Shown here: in pieces, positions 36,601-44,915 of the stretch
Numbering within the stretch: position 1 is the stretch's first letter
How the letters are laid out: every line of letters begins with the position of its first letter
Notes under the pieces: model-generated
Databases searched by the model: none
The model's input: only the letters and a program-made list of their open reading frames with translations
Told to the model about the DNA's origin: nothing
Made by a program: the position numbers and the translations under genes
Source: Olivibacter jilunii
GTDB lineage: Bacteria; Bacteroidota; Bacteroidia; Sphingobacteriales; Sphingobacteriaceae
Direction of reading: 5' to 3'
NCBI RefSeq assembly: GCF_900607235.1
Contig: NZ_LR027856.1
Span: 124,001 to 188,000 of the forward strand
DNA: 64,000 nucleotides

Positions 36601-37267
36601 TAATAATATTATTCCGCACGCAAAACTTTTAGAGGCCGGTGATGGGCAGAAAGCTTTGGAGTTGTTTAAAAAGTTTAAACCGCATCTTGTCATCACCGAT
36701 TTGCAAATGCCTAAGATGAATGGTTTTGATCTGACCACGGGCATACGATCATTAAATGATGGAAGGGAGGTGCCCATTATTGCCTTAACTGCCGGTATTT
36801 TAAACGGCGAAAAGGAAAAATGTTTAGCTATCGGAATGAATGACTATTTAAGTAAACCTGTTTTACAAGATACCCTCCGAAGCATTGTAGAAAGGTGGCT
36901 GACAGAGGAACAAAAACAACTGATAACGTGTGTTGAGCAGAAGCCGGAAAACCTGGCGAATCTTGGCGAGCGTTTGTCGAAAGTATTAAATGTAAAAATA
37001 GAAGACGCTGTTGAAATCATCGAAGTCGCGAAACAGGCGCTTCGAGAATCTATAGTGGAGGTAGACTCCTTTTATAATCAGGCCGATATTAATGCAATAA
37101 AGCATACTGCGCATAAAATTCGAGCTACAGCACTTATGTTGGGCTTTTCCGCAATGCATAAAATTGCGTATGAAATAGAAACGGGCGACTTAACATTGCA
37201 GCAAATTCAAACAATGATTAACAAGCTAAAGCAAGAAATTCACTATGTATTGAGCTACCTTTTATAA
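33641..37267 (+). CDS. Hybrid sensor histidine kinase with PAS, REC and Hpt domains
   Basis: 1208 residues. About six membrane segments in residues 25-190 form a sensory anchor, followed by four PAS-like domains (about 200-705). The HisKA phospho-acceptor lies in 'FLANMSHEMRTPLNAIIGFT' near 720, and the ATPase has 'LFNLLSNALKFTERGSV', 'DTGIGIAEENREKIFEAFVQ' and 'GGTGLGLTIS'. A receiver begins 'VTILLVEDNSTN' near 967, with Asp in 'LVITDLQMPKMNG'. The C-terminal Hpt has its His in 'IKHTAHKIRATALMLG' near 1155. The whole phosphorelay is in one chain, but no output regulator is adjacent. Confidence 0.93.
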   Translation: MQRQFMKGFFEQLKTNLGLREIFLSKEQMLTGLVDLCMLLTTTYFVIFSLLRSVLLVSFLAVFLVFITCFRWLIRKRKIRIQYAIHFLIFIITFCLLVPLMYFTGGLNSPITSWLALPPLIFVLLFGNRKNTRWWFGVILFILTIFTLLSQSEYVFPNLIAPHLRDIHLFVSTVGVIICIFFIAVIAEHWKRNLLSSLDRTKRMLEKSNEAARIGQWDINFGENSIHLSKFAGEIFGLKENELSVNAFCGLIKEKERFQYLLEKLKQSNRDQEGRMDEVFSILSSRRLEGWIRFIGIPLYKGGQCIGAYGLIQDIHEQKNTEYNLIKERQRLKYVLQGANLGTWEWNVQTDEILFNEQWAAFLGYELMEVQPITGSAFQRFIYPEDFDKAKNAMESYFSGETDIYQCEMRMIHKAGHTVWMLVQGKILSWDDKGAPLWMYGTHLENTKEKQLQENLRRSESYAHSLITSIPDLLFVLSRDGEFLDYKSHEKDLYTKPNLFLGKNFKDIFPAKLGLLIEEKIEQSIRTDSLVEFTYSLILHEQEKYYRARVVPFEGDKIIVLCRDDTVNFIAERELRALNAKFKSIVDNSPIGIALVEYQTGIFQEVNPAIPMFTGYTRDELLRLSFSDITPRAYHEADKLQLKQLHKNGRFDNYEKEYLRKDGKRVWVSVTGVAFTDVNGEKKILTIVQDISQQKEQQRALKAAKEQAEIANNAKSEFLANMSHEMRTPLNAIIGFTDLLLKSPLGEAQKEYMRAVFQSGQSLLDLINDLLDLSKIESGKLDLVLESVDLIKLAKQVVEILKYQANKKGLDFNLILSPELPPLVLSDGQRLRQVLFNLLSNALKFTERGSVDLDIQVEQHLSAKEVIIRFSVTDTGIGIAEENREKIFEAFVQENSSIIKRFGGTGLGLTISNRILSLMGSQLKLRSETGTGSTFYFDLLLTLVDTDQPSEAERSSFTASDSQLLCDVTILLVEDNSTNMLLLKSYFNNIIPHAKLLEAGDGQKALELFKKFKPHLVITDLQMPKMNGFDLTTGIRSLNDGREVPIIALTAGILNGEKEKCLAIGMNDYLSKPVLQDTLRSIVERWLTEEQKQLITCVEQKPENLANLGERLSKVLNVKIEDAVEIIEVAKQALRESIVEVDSFYNQADINAIKHTAHKIRATALMLGFSAMHKIAYEIETGDLTLQQIQTMINKLKQEIHYVLSYLL

Positions 37268-37431
37268 GAACTTTTATTTATGGTTTCGAGCAAAGCTTAG
37301 ACTAGGAGTATGGACGATTAGGGGTTAGCTGTTAGGTACATTAAGCTTGAAGGGCTGGTAGCTGCGATTTTTCGTTTGAGCTTTAGCATATATTAACTAA
37401 ATTGCACTCCTACAAACTGATCAATATTGCC

Positions 37432-39060
37432 ATGAAGCTTTTAGCATTTACTTTTATGTTAATTTTCAGTATCGCCGGTGTGCTTGTCGAAGATAGATTG
37501 AATGCACAAGAGTTGCAAGTCAGCACTAGAGACGGTGTGTTGGAAGGCGTTAATGAGTCGGGAGTTTATGTTTTCAAAGGGATTCCTTTTGCAGCCCCTC
37601 CCATAGGTCCTTTACGTTGGCGTGAACCACAGCCCGTGAAAAAATGGCAAGGTGTAAGGAAAGCCGATAAATTCGGCCCACGTGCCATGCAACGCCCAAT
37701 ATTCGGTGACATGAATTTCCGATCAAATGGCATGAGTGAGGACTGTCTTTACTTAAATGTATGGACGCCTACGAAAACTTTTCAGGAGAAACTGCCGGTA
37801 TTGGTATATTTCTATGGCGGCGGATTGATGGCAGGCGATGGTTCAGAACCGCGGTATGACGGGGAAAGCATGGCTCGGCAAGGTATTGTGGCAGTCACTG
37901 TTAATTATCGTTTAAATATATTCGGGTTCTTTTCCCATCCTGAGCTAAGTAAAGAGTCTCCTTTTAAGGCTTCAGGAAATTACGGTTTACTGGACCAATA
38001 TGCGGCCTTAAAATGGGTACAAGCGAATATAGCTGCTTTTGGCGGCGATCCGAATAAGGTAACGATCGCGGGTGAGTCCGCAGGGTCTTTTTCAGTCAGT
38101 GCTCAAATGGCTTCACCTTTATCAAAAGGGCTCTTTCGAGCAGCAATCGGTGAAAGCGGTTCGCTGCTTGGCAACCGACCTTTACCTACTCTAGCTGAAT
38201 CTGAAAAGAAAGGTATAGCCTTTGCATCAGCAATAGGCGCTCCGTCATTAGAGGCTTTACGAGCACTTTCGGTGGATAAGCTATTAGAAGCGACTGCTCG
38301 TCCGGATGCAAATTTTGGTGTGAACATCGATGGTTATTTATTCCAAAAAAATCCGGCGGATGTTTTCAAGGACGGAGAACAGGCTAAGGTGCCTCTATTA
38401 GTGGGATGGAATTCGGAAGAAATGAACTATCGGGCCTTGCTAGGGAGTTTGCAGCCAACTAGGGAGAACTTCACAAAAGTTGTTAGAGAGCGATTCGGAG
38501 AAGATGCCGAAGCCTTGCTTGCTGTTTATAAGATAGATACGGATGAGGATGTAGAGCGGGTAGCAACTGATTTTGCGGGCGATCAATTTATTGCCTACGG
38601 CACTTGGCGTTGGTCAGATTTACACAGCCAAACAGGAGAAAACCCGGTATATCGCTATCTTTATGCAAGACCCAGGCCGGCAATGCGCGCGGAAATGGGC
38701 GACGCGGTAGCTGGTTTGGCCGGCGGGGTGATAAAAGGGGGAGAGGCAAAAAAACAGCGGATACCACTGTCAAAAGGAGCGGTGCATTCTGCTGAAATAG
38801 AATACGCACTAGGCAATTTGCCAACCAATAGGGTTTACGACTGGCAAGCCGACGATTATAAAGTATCAGCGGTATTGCAGGCTTATTTTGCTAATTTTAT
38901 TAAATCCGGCGATCCAAATGGTTTAGGGGTGCCTGCCTGGCCGGCTATCCAGCAGGGCAACGCTGCAACCATTATGCACGTCGATACGTTTTCCGAAGCG
39001 ATAAAAGAAAAACACCGAGATCGTTACTTACTGTTGGAAAAATTGGCTACTATGAAATAG
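37432..39060 (+). CDS. Type-B carboxylesterase, exported
   Basis: 542 residues from ATG 37432, which gives a proper signal peptide ('KLLAFTFMLIFSIAGVLVED'); an upstream TTG at 37402 is less likely. Family marks: 'GVYVFKGIPFAAPPIGPLRW', 'SEDCLYLNVWTP', and the nucleophile elbow 'VTIAGESAGSFSVSAQMASP'. The catalytic His is in 'GAVHSAEIEYALGNLP' and the acid around 'WNSEEMNY'. It cleaves carboxylic esters in the periplasm or outside. Single gene after the hybrid kinase. Confidence 0.93.
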   Translation: MKLLAFTFMLIFSIAGVLVEDRLNAQELQVSTRDGVLEGVNESGVYVFKGIPFAAPPIGPLRWREPQPVKKWQGVRKADKFGPRAMQRPIFGDMNFRSNGMSEDCLYLNVWTPTKTFQEKLPVLVYFYGGGLMAGDGSEPRYDGESMARQGIVAVTVNYRLNIFGFFSHPELSKESPFKASGNYGLLDQYAALKWVQANIAAFGGDPNKVTIAGESAGSFSVSAQMASPLSKGLFRAAIGESGSLLGNRPLPTLAESEKKGIAFASAIGAPSLEALRALSVDKLLEATARPDANFGVNIDGYLFQKNPADVFKDGEQAKVPLLVGWNSEEMNYRALLGSLQPTRENFTKVVRERFGEDAEALLAVYKIDTDEDVERVATDFAGDQFIAYGTWRWSDLHSQTGENPVYRYLYARPRPAMRAEMGDAVAGLAGGVIKGGEAKKQRIPLSKGAVHSAEIEYALGNLPTNRVYDWQADDYKVSAVLQAYFANFIKSGDPNGLGVPAWPAIQQGNAATIMHVDTFSEAIKEKHRDRYLLLEKLATMK

Positions 39061-39120
39061 TATTTTAACGAGTTTATGCGAGATCCACTAACGTATTTGC
39101 ATGTCGTGATCTCCCGCCAC

Positions 39121-39678
39121 TTACGGGCGGGCAGAAATACTATGTGACGATTCCAATAATAAGCGGCTCATCAGATTAAATTTTTCTTTATATAGCGGGT
39201 GTAAGTTTCCATCAGTATGGAAAAGATCGTTTCGTACAACGGGGATCGTATAGGGCAGTGTCCAAGCGCGAAGCGACTTGGCAACTGCATCCATCGCATT
39301 AATACCCTGCATGGCGTGGCCACCGCTAGCCCAGCATACCAGTCCGACTGTTTTGTTGGTGAGATATGGTGGATTTGCTTTACTGCTTATTTCCAGCCAA
39401 TCCAAGCAATTTTTCATAATACCGGTCATACCGCCATGATATAAAGGAGTCAGCCAGATATGGGCATCGGCCTCCGTGAAAATACCTGTCATGATTTTCA
39501 CCGATTGTGGTATGTTGACAAGACTGAGATCAAAAAAAGGAATGCCGGCATCAGCAAGATTAAATTCCGTGACCACAGCTCCTGCATCCGTTAGCCGGTT
39601 GTGAAAGTAATTACTGATGGTTTTGGAAGTACCCGTGTTCCGTTTTTCCAGGGCTCCGTTAAATATTAACACATTCAT
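39121..39678 (-). CDS. NADPH-dependent FMN reductase
   Basis: 185 residues, flavodoxin-like. The FMN phosphate loop is 'NGALEKRNTGTSKTISNY', followed by 'HIWLTPLYHGGMTGIMKNCL' and 'TVGLVCWASGGHAMQGINAM'. Reduces FMN, quinones or azo/nitro compounds with NADPH. The start codon is 2 bp from the DUF2480 stop, so the two form an operon. An intact relative in function of the dead FMN reductase at 9519. Confidence 0.9.
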   Translation of the reverse strand: MNVLIFNGALEKRNTGTSKTISNYFHNRLTDAGAVVTEFNLADAGIPFFDLSLVNIPQSVKIMTGIFTEADAHIWLTPLYHGGMTGIMKNCLDWLEISSKANPPYLTNKTVGLVCWASGGHAMQGINAMDAVAKSLRAWTLPYTIPVVRNDLFHTDGNLHPLYKEKFNLMSRLLLESSHSISARP

Positions 39679-39680
39679 GT

Positions 39681-40193
39681 TTAATCAATTTGTTTGAATA
39701 CAACTTTGGGCATGCCGATTTCACCATACATTAAAGCTTTAACACGGTAAGTAAGCAAAATGTTGGTGGCACCAATATAAATAGCTTCCGGAATTTGGGG
39801 ATTGGCTTTTAAAACTACTTTTTGACCCCTGAGATATTCAAAATCATTCTTCTTTATTTCTTCTATCCATAAATCCATCAGGTACTCACGTTGATGTTTG
39901 CAGGAAATGAGATCGGTGAAACTGCTCAGCTTAGCGGCTATATACATGTAAACCCATTGTGGGATAATTGCGTCAATAGCACAGAACAGAGATACCGCTG
40001 TACCCTTATAAACCGACCAGTCAACACGTTCCATGTTTTCCTTAAACTCTTTTTCTTTAAGAATTAAGCCTTTATAAAGGTAAGGAGCTAGATCAAAATC
40101 TTTGAATTTGACGGTCGGTTTATAGTCCATTAAATTCATTGATTTAATATCCAATGTTTGTATTTTATTGGCTACATTCTCTATGCTGTTCAT
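39681..40193 (-). CDS. DUF2480 family protein
   Basis: 170 residues from ATG 40193 ('MNSIENVANKIQTLDIKSMN'), matching the usual Bacteroidota DUF2480 length; the frame extends to 40244 without resembling the family. Typical parts are 'FDLAPYLYKGLILKEKEFKE' and 'VDWSVYKGTAVSLFCAIDAI'. Cytosolic; function unknown. Co-transcribed with the FMN reductase, and its leader contains the nested hairpins at 40294-40382. Confidence 0.85.
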   Translation of the reverse strand: MNSIENVANKIQTLDIKSMNLMDYKPTVKFKDFDLAPYLYKGLILKEKEFKENMERVDWSVYKGTAVSLFCAIDAIIPQWVYMYIAAKLSSFTDLISCKHQREYLMDLWIEEIKKNDFEYLRGQKVVLKANPQIPEAIYIGATNILLTYRVKALMYGEIGMPKVVFKQID

Positions 40194-40293
40194 AAATCTT
40201 ACAATTATTTCATATTGGCATACATGATTTGCAACGTAACCCAATAAAAGTAAAAAGCATTATTTTCTATCGTCTTCATGGCGTACCAGTTTA

Positions 40294-40382
40294 TTTGAGA
40301 ACACCCTCTTTAATAAGGGTATTTACCGCAAAGTTAAGTTCTCAAAGCAATAAACAAAGTGATTTCTTTGTTTATTGCTTTG
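40294..40382 (-). promoter_or_regulatory. Overlapping inverted repeats in the DUF2480 leader
   Basis: Hairpin 1: TTTGAGAAC (40294-40302) with GTTCTCAAA (40338-40346), enclosing ACCCT/AGGGT. Hairpin 2: CAAAGCAATAAACAAAG (40343-40359) with CTTTGTTTATTGCTTTG (40366-40382), a perfect 17-bp stem with a 6-nt loop. The arms share 40343-40346, so the two compete at their base. It lies about 100-190 bp upstream of the DUF2480 start. Could be an operator or an attenuator; no T-run is seen. Confidence 0.5.
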
Positions 40383-40639
40383 GGATGACGTAGCTATCAC
40401 TGCTCTATTAACCGTTACAAGAAAGATCAAATAACTTTAGATTACGCCTAAGTGGTTCGTTACGGTTTTAAAAAATCAGCGCATCCGATGGGCAGATACG
40501 CTGAGCTAACCAATTATAAAACCTAATATATATGAGAAGAGAAGACAAATTGAATACGGAACAAATATATAAAAAGTCTACTAAAATAGTATACTTTTTT
40601 TTAAAAAAAATTATCCCTCCTGTGAATGCTGAATTCCAG
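40383..40639. other. Intergenic region between lacI-type gene and hairpins
   Basis: No gene seen. Contains an A/T-only stretch near 40595-40615, just beyond the LacI stop on the minus strand, with a T-run possibility for termination but no good stem. Confidence 0.35.
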
Positions 40640-41659
40640 CTACAAAAACAACTTGGAAGAAGTTCGGATTTCCAAGATAGAAGGTAGCACTATTTTGGAC
40701 TCGTCCTGATCGATAGGCTTTCCTTTTAATGCCTTCAATAGCAATTCCGCAGCTACTTTTCCCATTTCAAAAGCGGGTTGAGTAATGGTCGTGATGGCCG
40801 GATTAAGGATGCTTGCATGCATCAAATTAGAAAAGGCGGCTACTTTTATATCGTTGGGAATAACTAGGTTGCGTTCAGCGCAGGCCAAATAAGTAGGGAG
40901 AATGAGTTTTTCAACAGAGGCAATAATAGCGTCAGGACGACTCTCTGCCTGTAGCAGTTGATGGATGGCTTTTCGGTTTTCCTCATCTTGATTTGTACAT
41001 ATTAAGAGATTTTTGTCTTGTAGACTAAGGGCGTATTGATGAAGCGCGCTTTTATAGCCATTCATGCGTTGCGTGCTAATATTCAGTGACTCAGAGAAAA
41101 GAAGAAAGGCGATGTTTTTACAATCCTGTTCTATTAAATGTGCTGTTAATTTATAACTTGCTTCAAAATCATTCGTGATAATTTGTCCATCACCAACGCC
41201 CTCTAAAACACGGTCAAAAAATACTACGGGAATGCCCGCTTGTTTGAGTTTGTTTACAGCGGTCACATCCTGACTTTGACTCGTTACTGAAATAAGAATA
41301 CCATCGACACGCCCGTTTAAAAGCTCTTTTAAAATGAGATTTTCTTTTTCAACTTGTTCGTGGGTTAAATAAACCAGTACATGAAAGCCTTCCTTTTGGG
41401 CTACTGTCTCTACACCATTAATAGCTTGTGCGAAATAACTATCGGCCACTTCGGGGATAACAACAGCAATAGTTTTACTTTTTTTGCCCCGTAAGCTACT
41501 GGCGTGGGCATTCGGAATATAATTCCACTCGCGAGCTAGTTTTAAAACCCGTTGTTTTGTTTCCTCACTGATGTCATAGCTATCGCGAAGTGCTTTAGAA
41601 ACCGTTGCAGTTGATAATTTCAGTTCCCTTGCCAGTTCCTTCATCCCGATGGTTGCCAT
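40640..41659 (-). CDS. LacI family transcriptional regulator
   Basis: 339 residues. The N-terminal HTH 'IGMKELARELKLSTATVSKA' is followed by the hinge helix ('NAHASSLRGKKSKTIAVVIP') and a periplasmic-binding-protein-like sensor (60-339). Divergent from the inositol oxygenase gene, with operator-like palindromes between, so it is probably the inositol-responsive repressor of that locus and of itself. The inducer is inferred from context only. Confidence 0.95.
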   Translation of the reverse strand: MATIGMKELARELKLSTATVSKALRDSYDISEETKQRVLKLAREWNYIPNAHASSLRGKKSKTIAVVIPEVADSYFAQAINGVETVAQKEGFHVLVYLTHEQVEKENLILKELLNGRVDGILISVTSQSQDVTAVNKLKQAGIPVVFFDRVLEGVGDGQIITNDFEASYKLTAHLIEQDCKNIAFLLFSESLNISTQRMNGYKSALHQYALSLQDKNLLICTNQDEENRKAIHQLLQAESRPDAIIASVEKLILPTYLACAERNLVIPNDIKVAAFSNLMHASILNPAITTITQPAFEMGKVAAELLLKALKGKPIDQDESKIVLPSILEIRTSSKLFL

Positions 41660-41682
41660 ATCTATGCTTTATATAATTGGTT

Positions 41683-41704
41683 TTACGTAAACGATTAAGT
41701 AAAT
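41683..41704. promoter_or_regulatory. Candidate LacI-family operator
   Basis: TTTACGTAAACGATTAAGTA and two more bases form an imperfect palindrome around the central CG typical of LacI operators (A-A-A-C-G-A-T-T core). It lies 24 bp upstream of the LacI start. A further AAGCGATTT near 41716 and TAAACGA near 41754 may be extra half-sites. Confidence 0.5.
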
Positions 41705-41845
41705 ATATCTAATCAAAAGCGATTTATCCTAAAGGAAATATTGCAAATTTGGGTAAACGATGCGTCGTTGAGTAGTTTAATAGCAAAATAGTTGAGATAT
41801 AAAGTTGCTCTTTGGTAAGGACTTTGCTTAATATCAACGACAATG

Positions 41846-41989
41846 GCTAATAGTCAATAACCAACAACGAATAACCAATAACAAGCAACTAACGAACAAC
41901 TAATAACTAATAACGAATAACCAATAACCAATAACCAATAACAAGCAACTAATAACGAGTAACCAATAACAAACAGCTAACAACTAATA
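41846..41989 (+). repeat. Degenerate 7-bp tandem repeat (AATAACC-type) in the inositol oxygenase leader
   Basis: About 145 bp built almost only from AATAACC, AATAACG, AATAACT and CAAGCAACT words; the clearest run is four to five successive CCAATAA units near 41920-41940. A longer word, AATAACAAGCAACTAA, occurs twice. The plus strand is nearly free of G. It ends directly at the ATG at 41992, so it forms the 5' leader. Confidence 0.85.
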
Positions 41990-41991
41990 TT

Positions 41992-42876
41992 ATGAACAAT
42001 CAAACGAATTCAATGGTTAATCATAACCCACTTACAGATTTAGAACATTGGGAGGATGATCTGCTGCGTCGTTACCCCGATCCCGACACGATCGCTACAG
42101 CAAAGACAAAAGAGGAATATCGAAATTACGAAGAACCGGCTCGCGATAGTGTGAAAGAATTTTATCGGTTAAATCATACGTATCAAACTTTTGAGTTTGT
42201 TGAAAACAAAAAGAAGGAATTCTTGCAATTCAACAAAAAGGAGATGCCGATATGGGAAGCCTTTGATTTCTTAAATCAATTGGTAGACGATTCAGATCCC
42301 GATACCGATTTGGATCAGTTTCAACATCTGTTGCAGACTTCGGAAGCGATTCGAGCAGATGGCCATCCCGATTGGATGGTGCTAACGGGGCTCTTTCACG
42401 ATTTGGGAAAAGTACTCTGTCTATTCGGCGAGCCACAATGGGCTGTTGTCGGTGATACATTTCCGGTAGGTTGCGCTTTTTCGGATAAAATTGTCTATTC
42501 GGAGTTTTTTAAATATAACCCCGATTCTCAAAACGAGACGTTTAATACCAAATATGGTATTTACGAACCCAATTGTGGGTTAGATCAGGTGCAACTCTCC
42601 TGGGGACATGACGAATACATCTATCAGATGATGAAAGACTATTTGCCCGAAAGCGCTTTGTACATGTTACGTTATCATTCATTCTATGCACAGCATCGAG
42701 AGCATGCCTATGATCACTTGCTGAATAAACATGATCAGGAGATGTTCTATTGGGTTAACTTATTTAATCCGTACGATTTATATTCCAAAAGTCCGGTACC
42801 CCCTAATTGGAAGGAACTAAAACCCTATTATGAAGACCTGGTAGCCAAGTATTTGCCTCCAAAGCTGAAGTTATAA
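41992..42876 (+). CDS. Myo-inositol oxygenase (MIOX)
   Basis: 294 residues, matching eukaryotic MIOX (about 285). The di-iron enzyme opens myo-inositol to D-glucuronate using O2. All iron ligands known from mouse MIOX have counterparts: His112 in '[14 protein letters not shown]', His136-Asp137 in 'LFHDLGK', His206 in 'SWGHDEY', His229 in 'LRYHSFY' and Asp262 in 'FNPYDLYSK'. Catalytic Lys in 'HDLGK' is present. Followed by an SSS symporter and controlled presumably by the divergent LacI. Glucuronate catabolism genes are not in the window. Confidence 0.95.
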   Translation: MNNQTNSMVNHNPLTDLEHWEDDLLRRYPDPDTIATAKTKEEYRNYEEPARDSVKEFYRLNHTYQTFEFVENKKKEFLQFNKKEMPIWEAFDFLNQLVDDSDPDTDLDQFQHLLQTSEAIRADGHPDWMVLTGLFHDLGKVLCLFGEPQWAVVGDTFPVGCAFSDKIVYSEFFKYNPDSQNETFNTKYGIYEPNCGLDQVQLSWGHDEYIYQMMKDYLPESALYMLRYHSFYAQHREHAYDHLLNKHDQEMFYWVNLFNPYDLYSKSPVPPNWKELKPYYEDLVAKYLPPKLKL

Positions 42877-42977
42877 ATTAGCTGTTGTGCGATAATTATG
42901 GCAGCGCCATCATTGTAATATCAATCCAATTTCTATATGTTTGTCTTTGACAATAGTGAAGAGACAAAAATGACCGT

Positions 42978-43030
42978 CCCTCATCCTATCCAATGCCCTC
43001 CTAAACAACGGGCATTGGATAGGATGAGGG
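42978..43030. repeat. Perfect 21-bp inverted repeat between MIOX and symporter
   Basis: 42978-42998 (starting CCCTCATCCTATCC) is exactly reverse-complementary to 43010-43030, with an 11-nt loop. It lacks a T-run on either strand, so is not a simple terminator. It lies 101 bp after the MIOX stop and 52 bp before the symporter ATG, and could set relative expression of the two genes or be a protein-binding site. Confidence 0.8.
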
Positions 43031-43082
43031 AAAGAAATTGAACCTCTTAGAACTTATTCATCCAAATTATTTAACGCTATCC

Positions 43083-44774
43083 ATGCCAAATCAACTCATT
43101 TTTTGGGATTATCTCGTATTTGCTTTCTACTTGGTAATAATTGTTTCATACGGATATTGGATTTATAAGAAAAAGAAGAAAAACGAAGCAAATAGTACCA
43201 AAAATTTCTTTTTGGCAGAAGGATCACTTACATGGTGGGCCATTGGCGCATCGATCATTGCTTCCAATATTTCAGCCGAACAGTTTATAGGAATGAGTGG
43301 TGACGGTTTCTTTGCCGGTATTGCCGTAGCTATCTATGAATGGTTGGGGGCGGCCGTATTAATATTGGTAGCGATCTTTTTAATGCCTGTTTATATCAAG
43401 AACAGGATTTATACCATGCCCCAGTTTTTAACGATGCGCTACAATGAGCAAGTAGCGCTTATTATGTCGATTTTCTGGCTATTTCTTTATGTGTTTGTTA
43501 ATCTAACTTCCATCCTGTACTTAGGTGCGCTAGCGATCAATGGACTGTTAGGCGGTGCTTATTTTCACGAAATTATGATGGTGTTAGCTTTGTTTGCCAT
43601 TTTCATCACCTTAGGGGGCATGAAGGTGATCGGCTATACCGACGCGATACAGGTTGCCGTGCTAATAATAGGAGGCTTAGCAACCACCTATATGGCTTTA
43701 ACCATTGTAAGCCAGAATTTCGGATTGGGAAAAAACGCCTTCGCTGGATTTAATGTCTTGCTGCAGCAGGCTCCGGATCATTTCCATTTAATGTTTAAAA
43801 AACCTACCGCCGGGGCCCCACAGGAGTATGTTGACAAATATTTAATCCTACCGGCATTTGGTATGTATGCAGCGGGTCAGTGGATCAGTAACTTAAACTA
43901 TTGGGGTTGCAATCAGTATATTACGCAACGAGCCTTAGGGGCCGATCTAAAAACCGCGCGAACGGGGATCTTATTTGCCAGTTTGCTTAAAATTTTAATG
44001 CCGGTTATTGTTATGTTGCCTGGAATCATCGCTTATGTATTATACAAAAATGGCATGCTGCCTGCTATGGAAGGACAGAATAAAGATGCTGCCTATGCGT
44101 CTATATTGACATTTCTGCCTGCCGGGCTAAAGGGGCTGGCGGTGGCGGCCTTAACCGCTGCTATTGTAGCTTCATTGGCGGGAAAGGCTAATAGCATATC
44201 CACCATATTTACCATGGACGTATATAAGAAGTATTTGAATAAACGTGCTGACGAAGAGCGTATGGTGAGAACGGGTCGTATTGCTGTCGTTGTTGCGATG
44301 CTTTTAAGTATTGCGTTTACTTGGAATGATCTGTTAGGTATAAGTGGAGAGGGTGGCTATACTTTTGTGCAAAAATATTCAAGCTTTATCAGTCCCGGTG
44401 TGCTGGCCACCTTTTTGTTGGGTATGTTTTGGAAGCGTACCAGTGGCGCGGCCGCTGTAGTCGGTATATTAACCGGCTTTGCTGCTTCTATTTTCTTTAA
44501 CCAATTGGCGGTACCCCTGCTAGGACCTGAAACATGGTTATATTCAGCTTTTAAAAACTCCGAAGGCGTGTATGAGATACCCTTTTTTATATGTTTAGGT
44601 TGGTCTTTCTTTACGACGGTACTTGTCATGATAGGTGTAAGTTTAGCCGGCCCGAAAATCAGTCCAAAAGCCTTTTCTCTTGACAAAGCGATGTTTAAGC
44701 TGGAGCCGTCTACTATTATTTTAAGTATTACTACTATTTTATTACTATCCGTCATTTACGCTAGATTTTGGTAA
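43083..44774 (+). CDS. Sodium:solute symporter (SSS family), probable inositol/sugar transporter
   Basis: 563 residues from ATG 43083 ('MPNQLIFWDYLVFAFYLVII'); an upstream TTG at 43038 would start 8 bp after the big hairpin and is less likely. About 14 helices. SGLT-type sequences include 'KNFFLAEGSLTWWAIGASII', 'ASNISAEQFIGMSGDGF' and 'AALTAAIVASLAGKANSIST' (sodium-site Ser region). Position after MIOX suggests Na+-coupled myo-inositol uptake; substrate is inference. Confidence 0.93.
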   Translation: MPNQLIFWDYLVFAFYLVIIVSYGYWIYKKKKKNEANSTKNFFLAEGSLTWWAIGASIIASNISAEQFIGMSGDGFFAGIAVAIYEWLGAAVLILVAIFLMPVYIKNRIYTMPQFLTMRYNEQVALIMSIFWLFLYVFVNLTSILYLGALAINGLLGGAYFHEIMMVLALFAIFITLGGMKVIGYTDAIQVAVLIIGGLATTYMALTIVSQNFGLGKNAFAGFNVLLQQAPDHFHLMFKKPTAGAPQEYVDKYLILPAFGMYAAGQWISNLNYWGCNQYITQRALGADLKTARTGILFASLLKILMPVIVMLPGIIAYVLYKNGMLPAMEGQNKDAAYASILTFLPAGLKGLAVAALTAAIVASLAGKANSISTIFTMDVYKKYLNKRADEERMVRTGRIAVVVAMLLSIAFTWNDLLGISGEGGYTFVQKYSSFISPGVLATFLLGMFWKRTSGAAAVVGILTGFAASIFFNQLAVPLLGPETWLYSAFKNSEGVYEIPFFICLGWSFFTTVLVMIGVSLAGPKISPKAFSLDKAMFKLEPSTIILSITTILLLSVIYARFW

Positions 44775-44915
44775 ATATATACAGAGCTCGCTAAGCCGTT
44801 TTTATCATATACAATTTTTAAGAAGCACCACCAATTATAAACCGAACGATGCCTTTAATGAAAGCTTAACATATAATAAGGGTTGAGCTAAAAGTGGCAT
44901 TTTAATTTTGAGGCC

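Noticed and set aside
41846-41989. CRISPR array
   Set aside because: The repeat unit is only about 7 bp, with no unique spacers and no cas genes in the window.
42978-43030. Calling the 21-bp inverted repeat a rho-independent terminator
   Set aside because: No T-run follows the stem on either strand.
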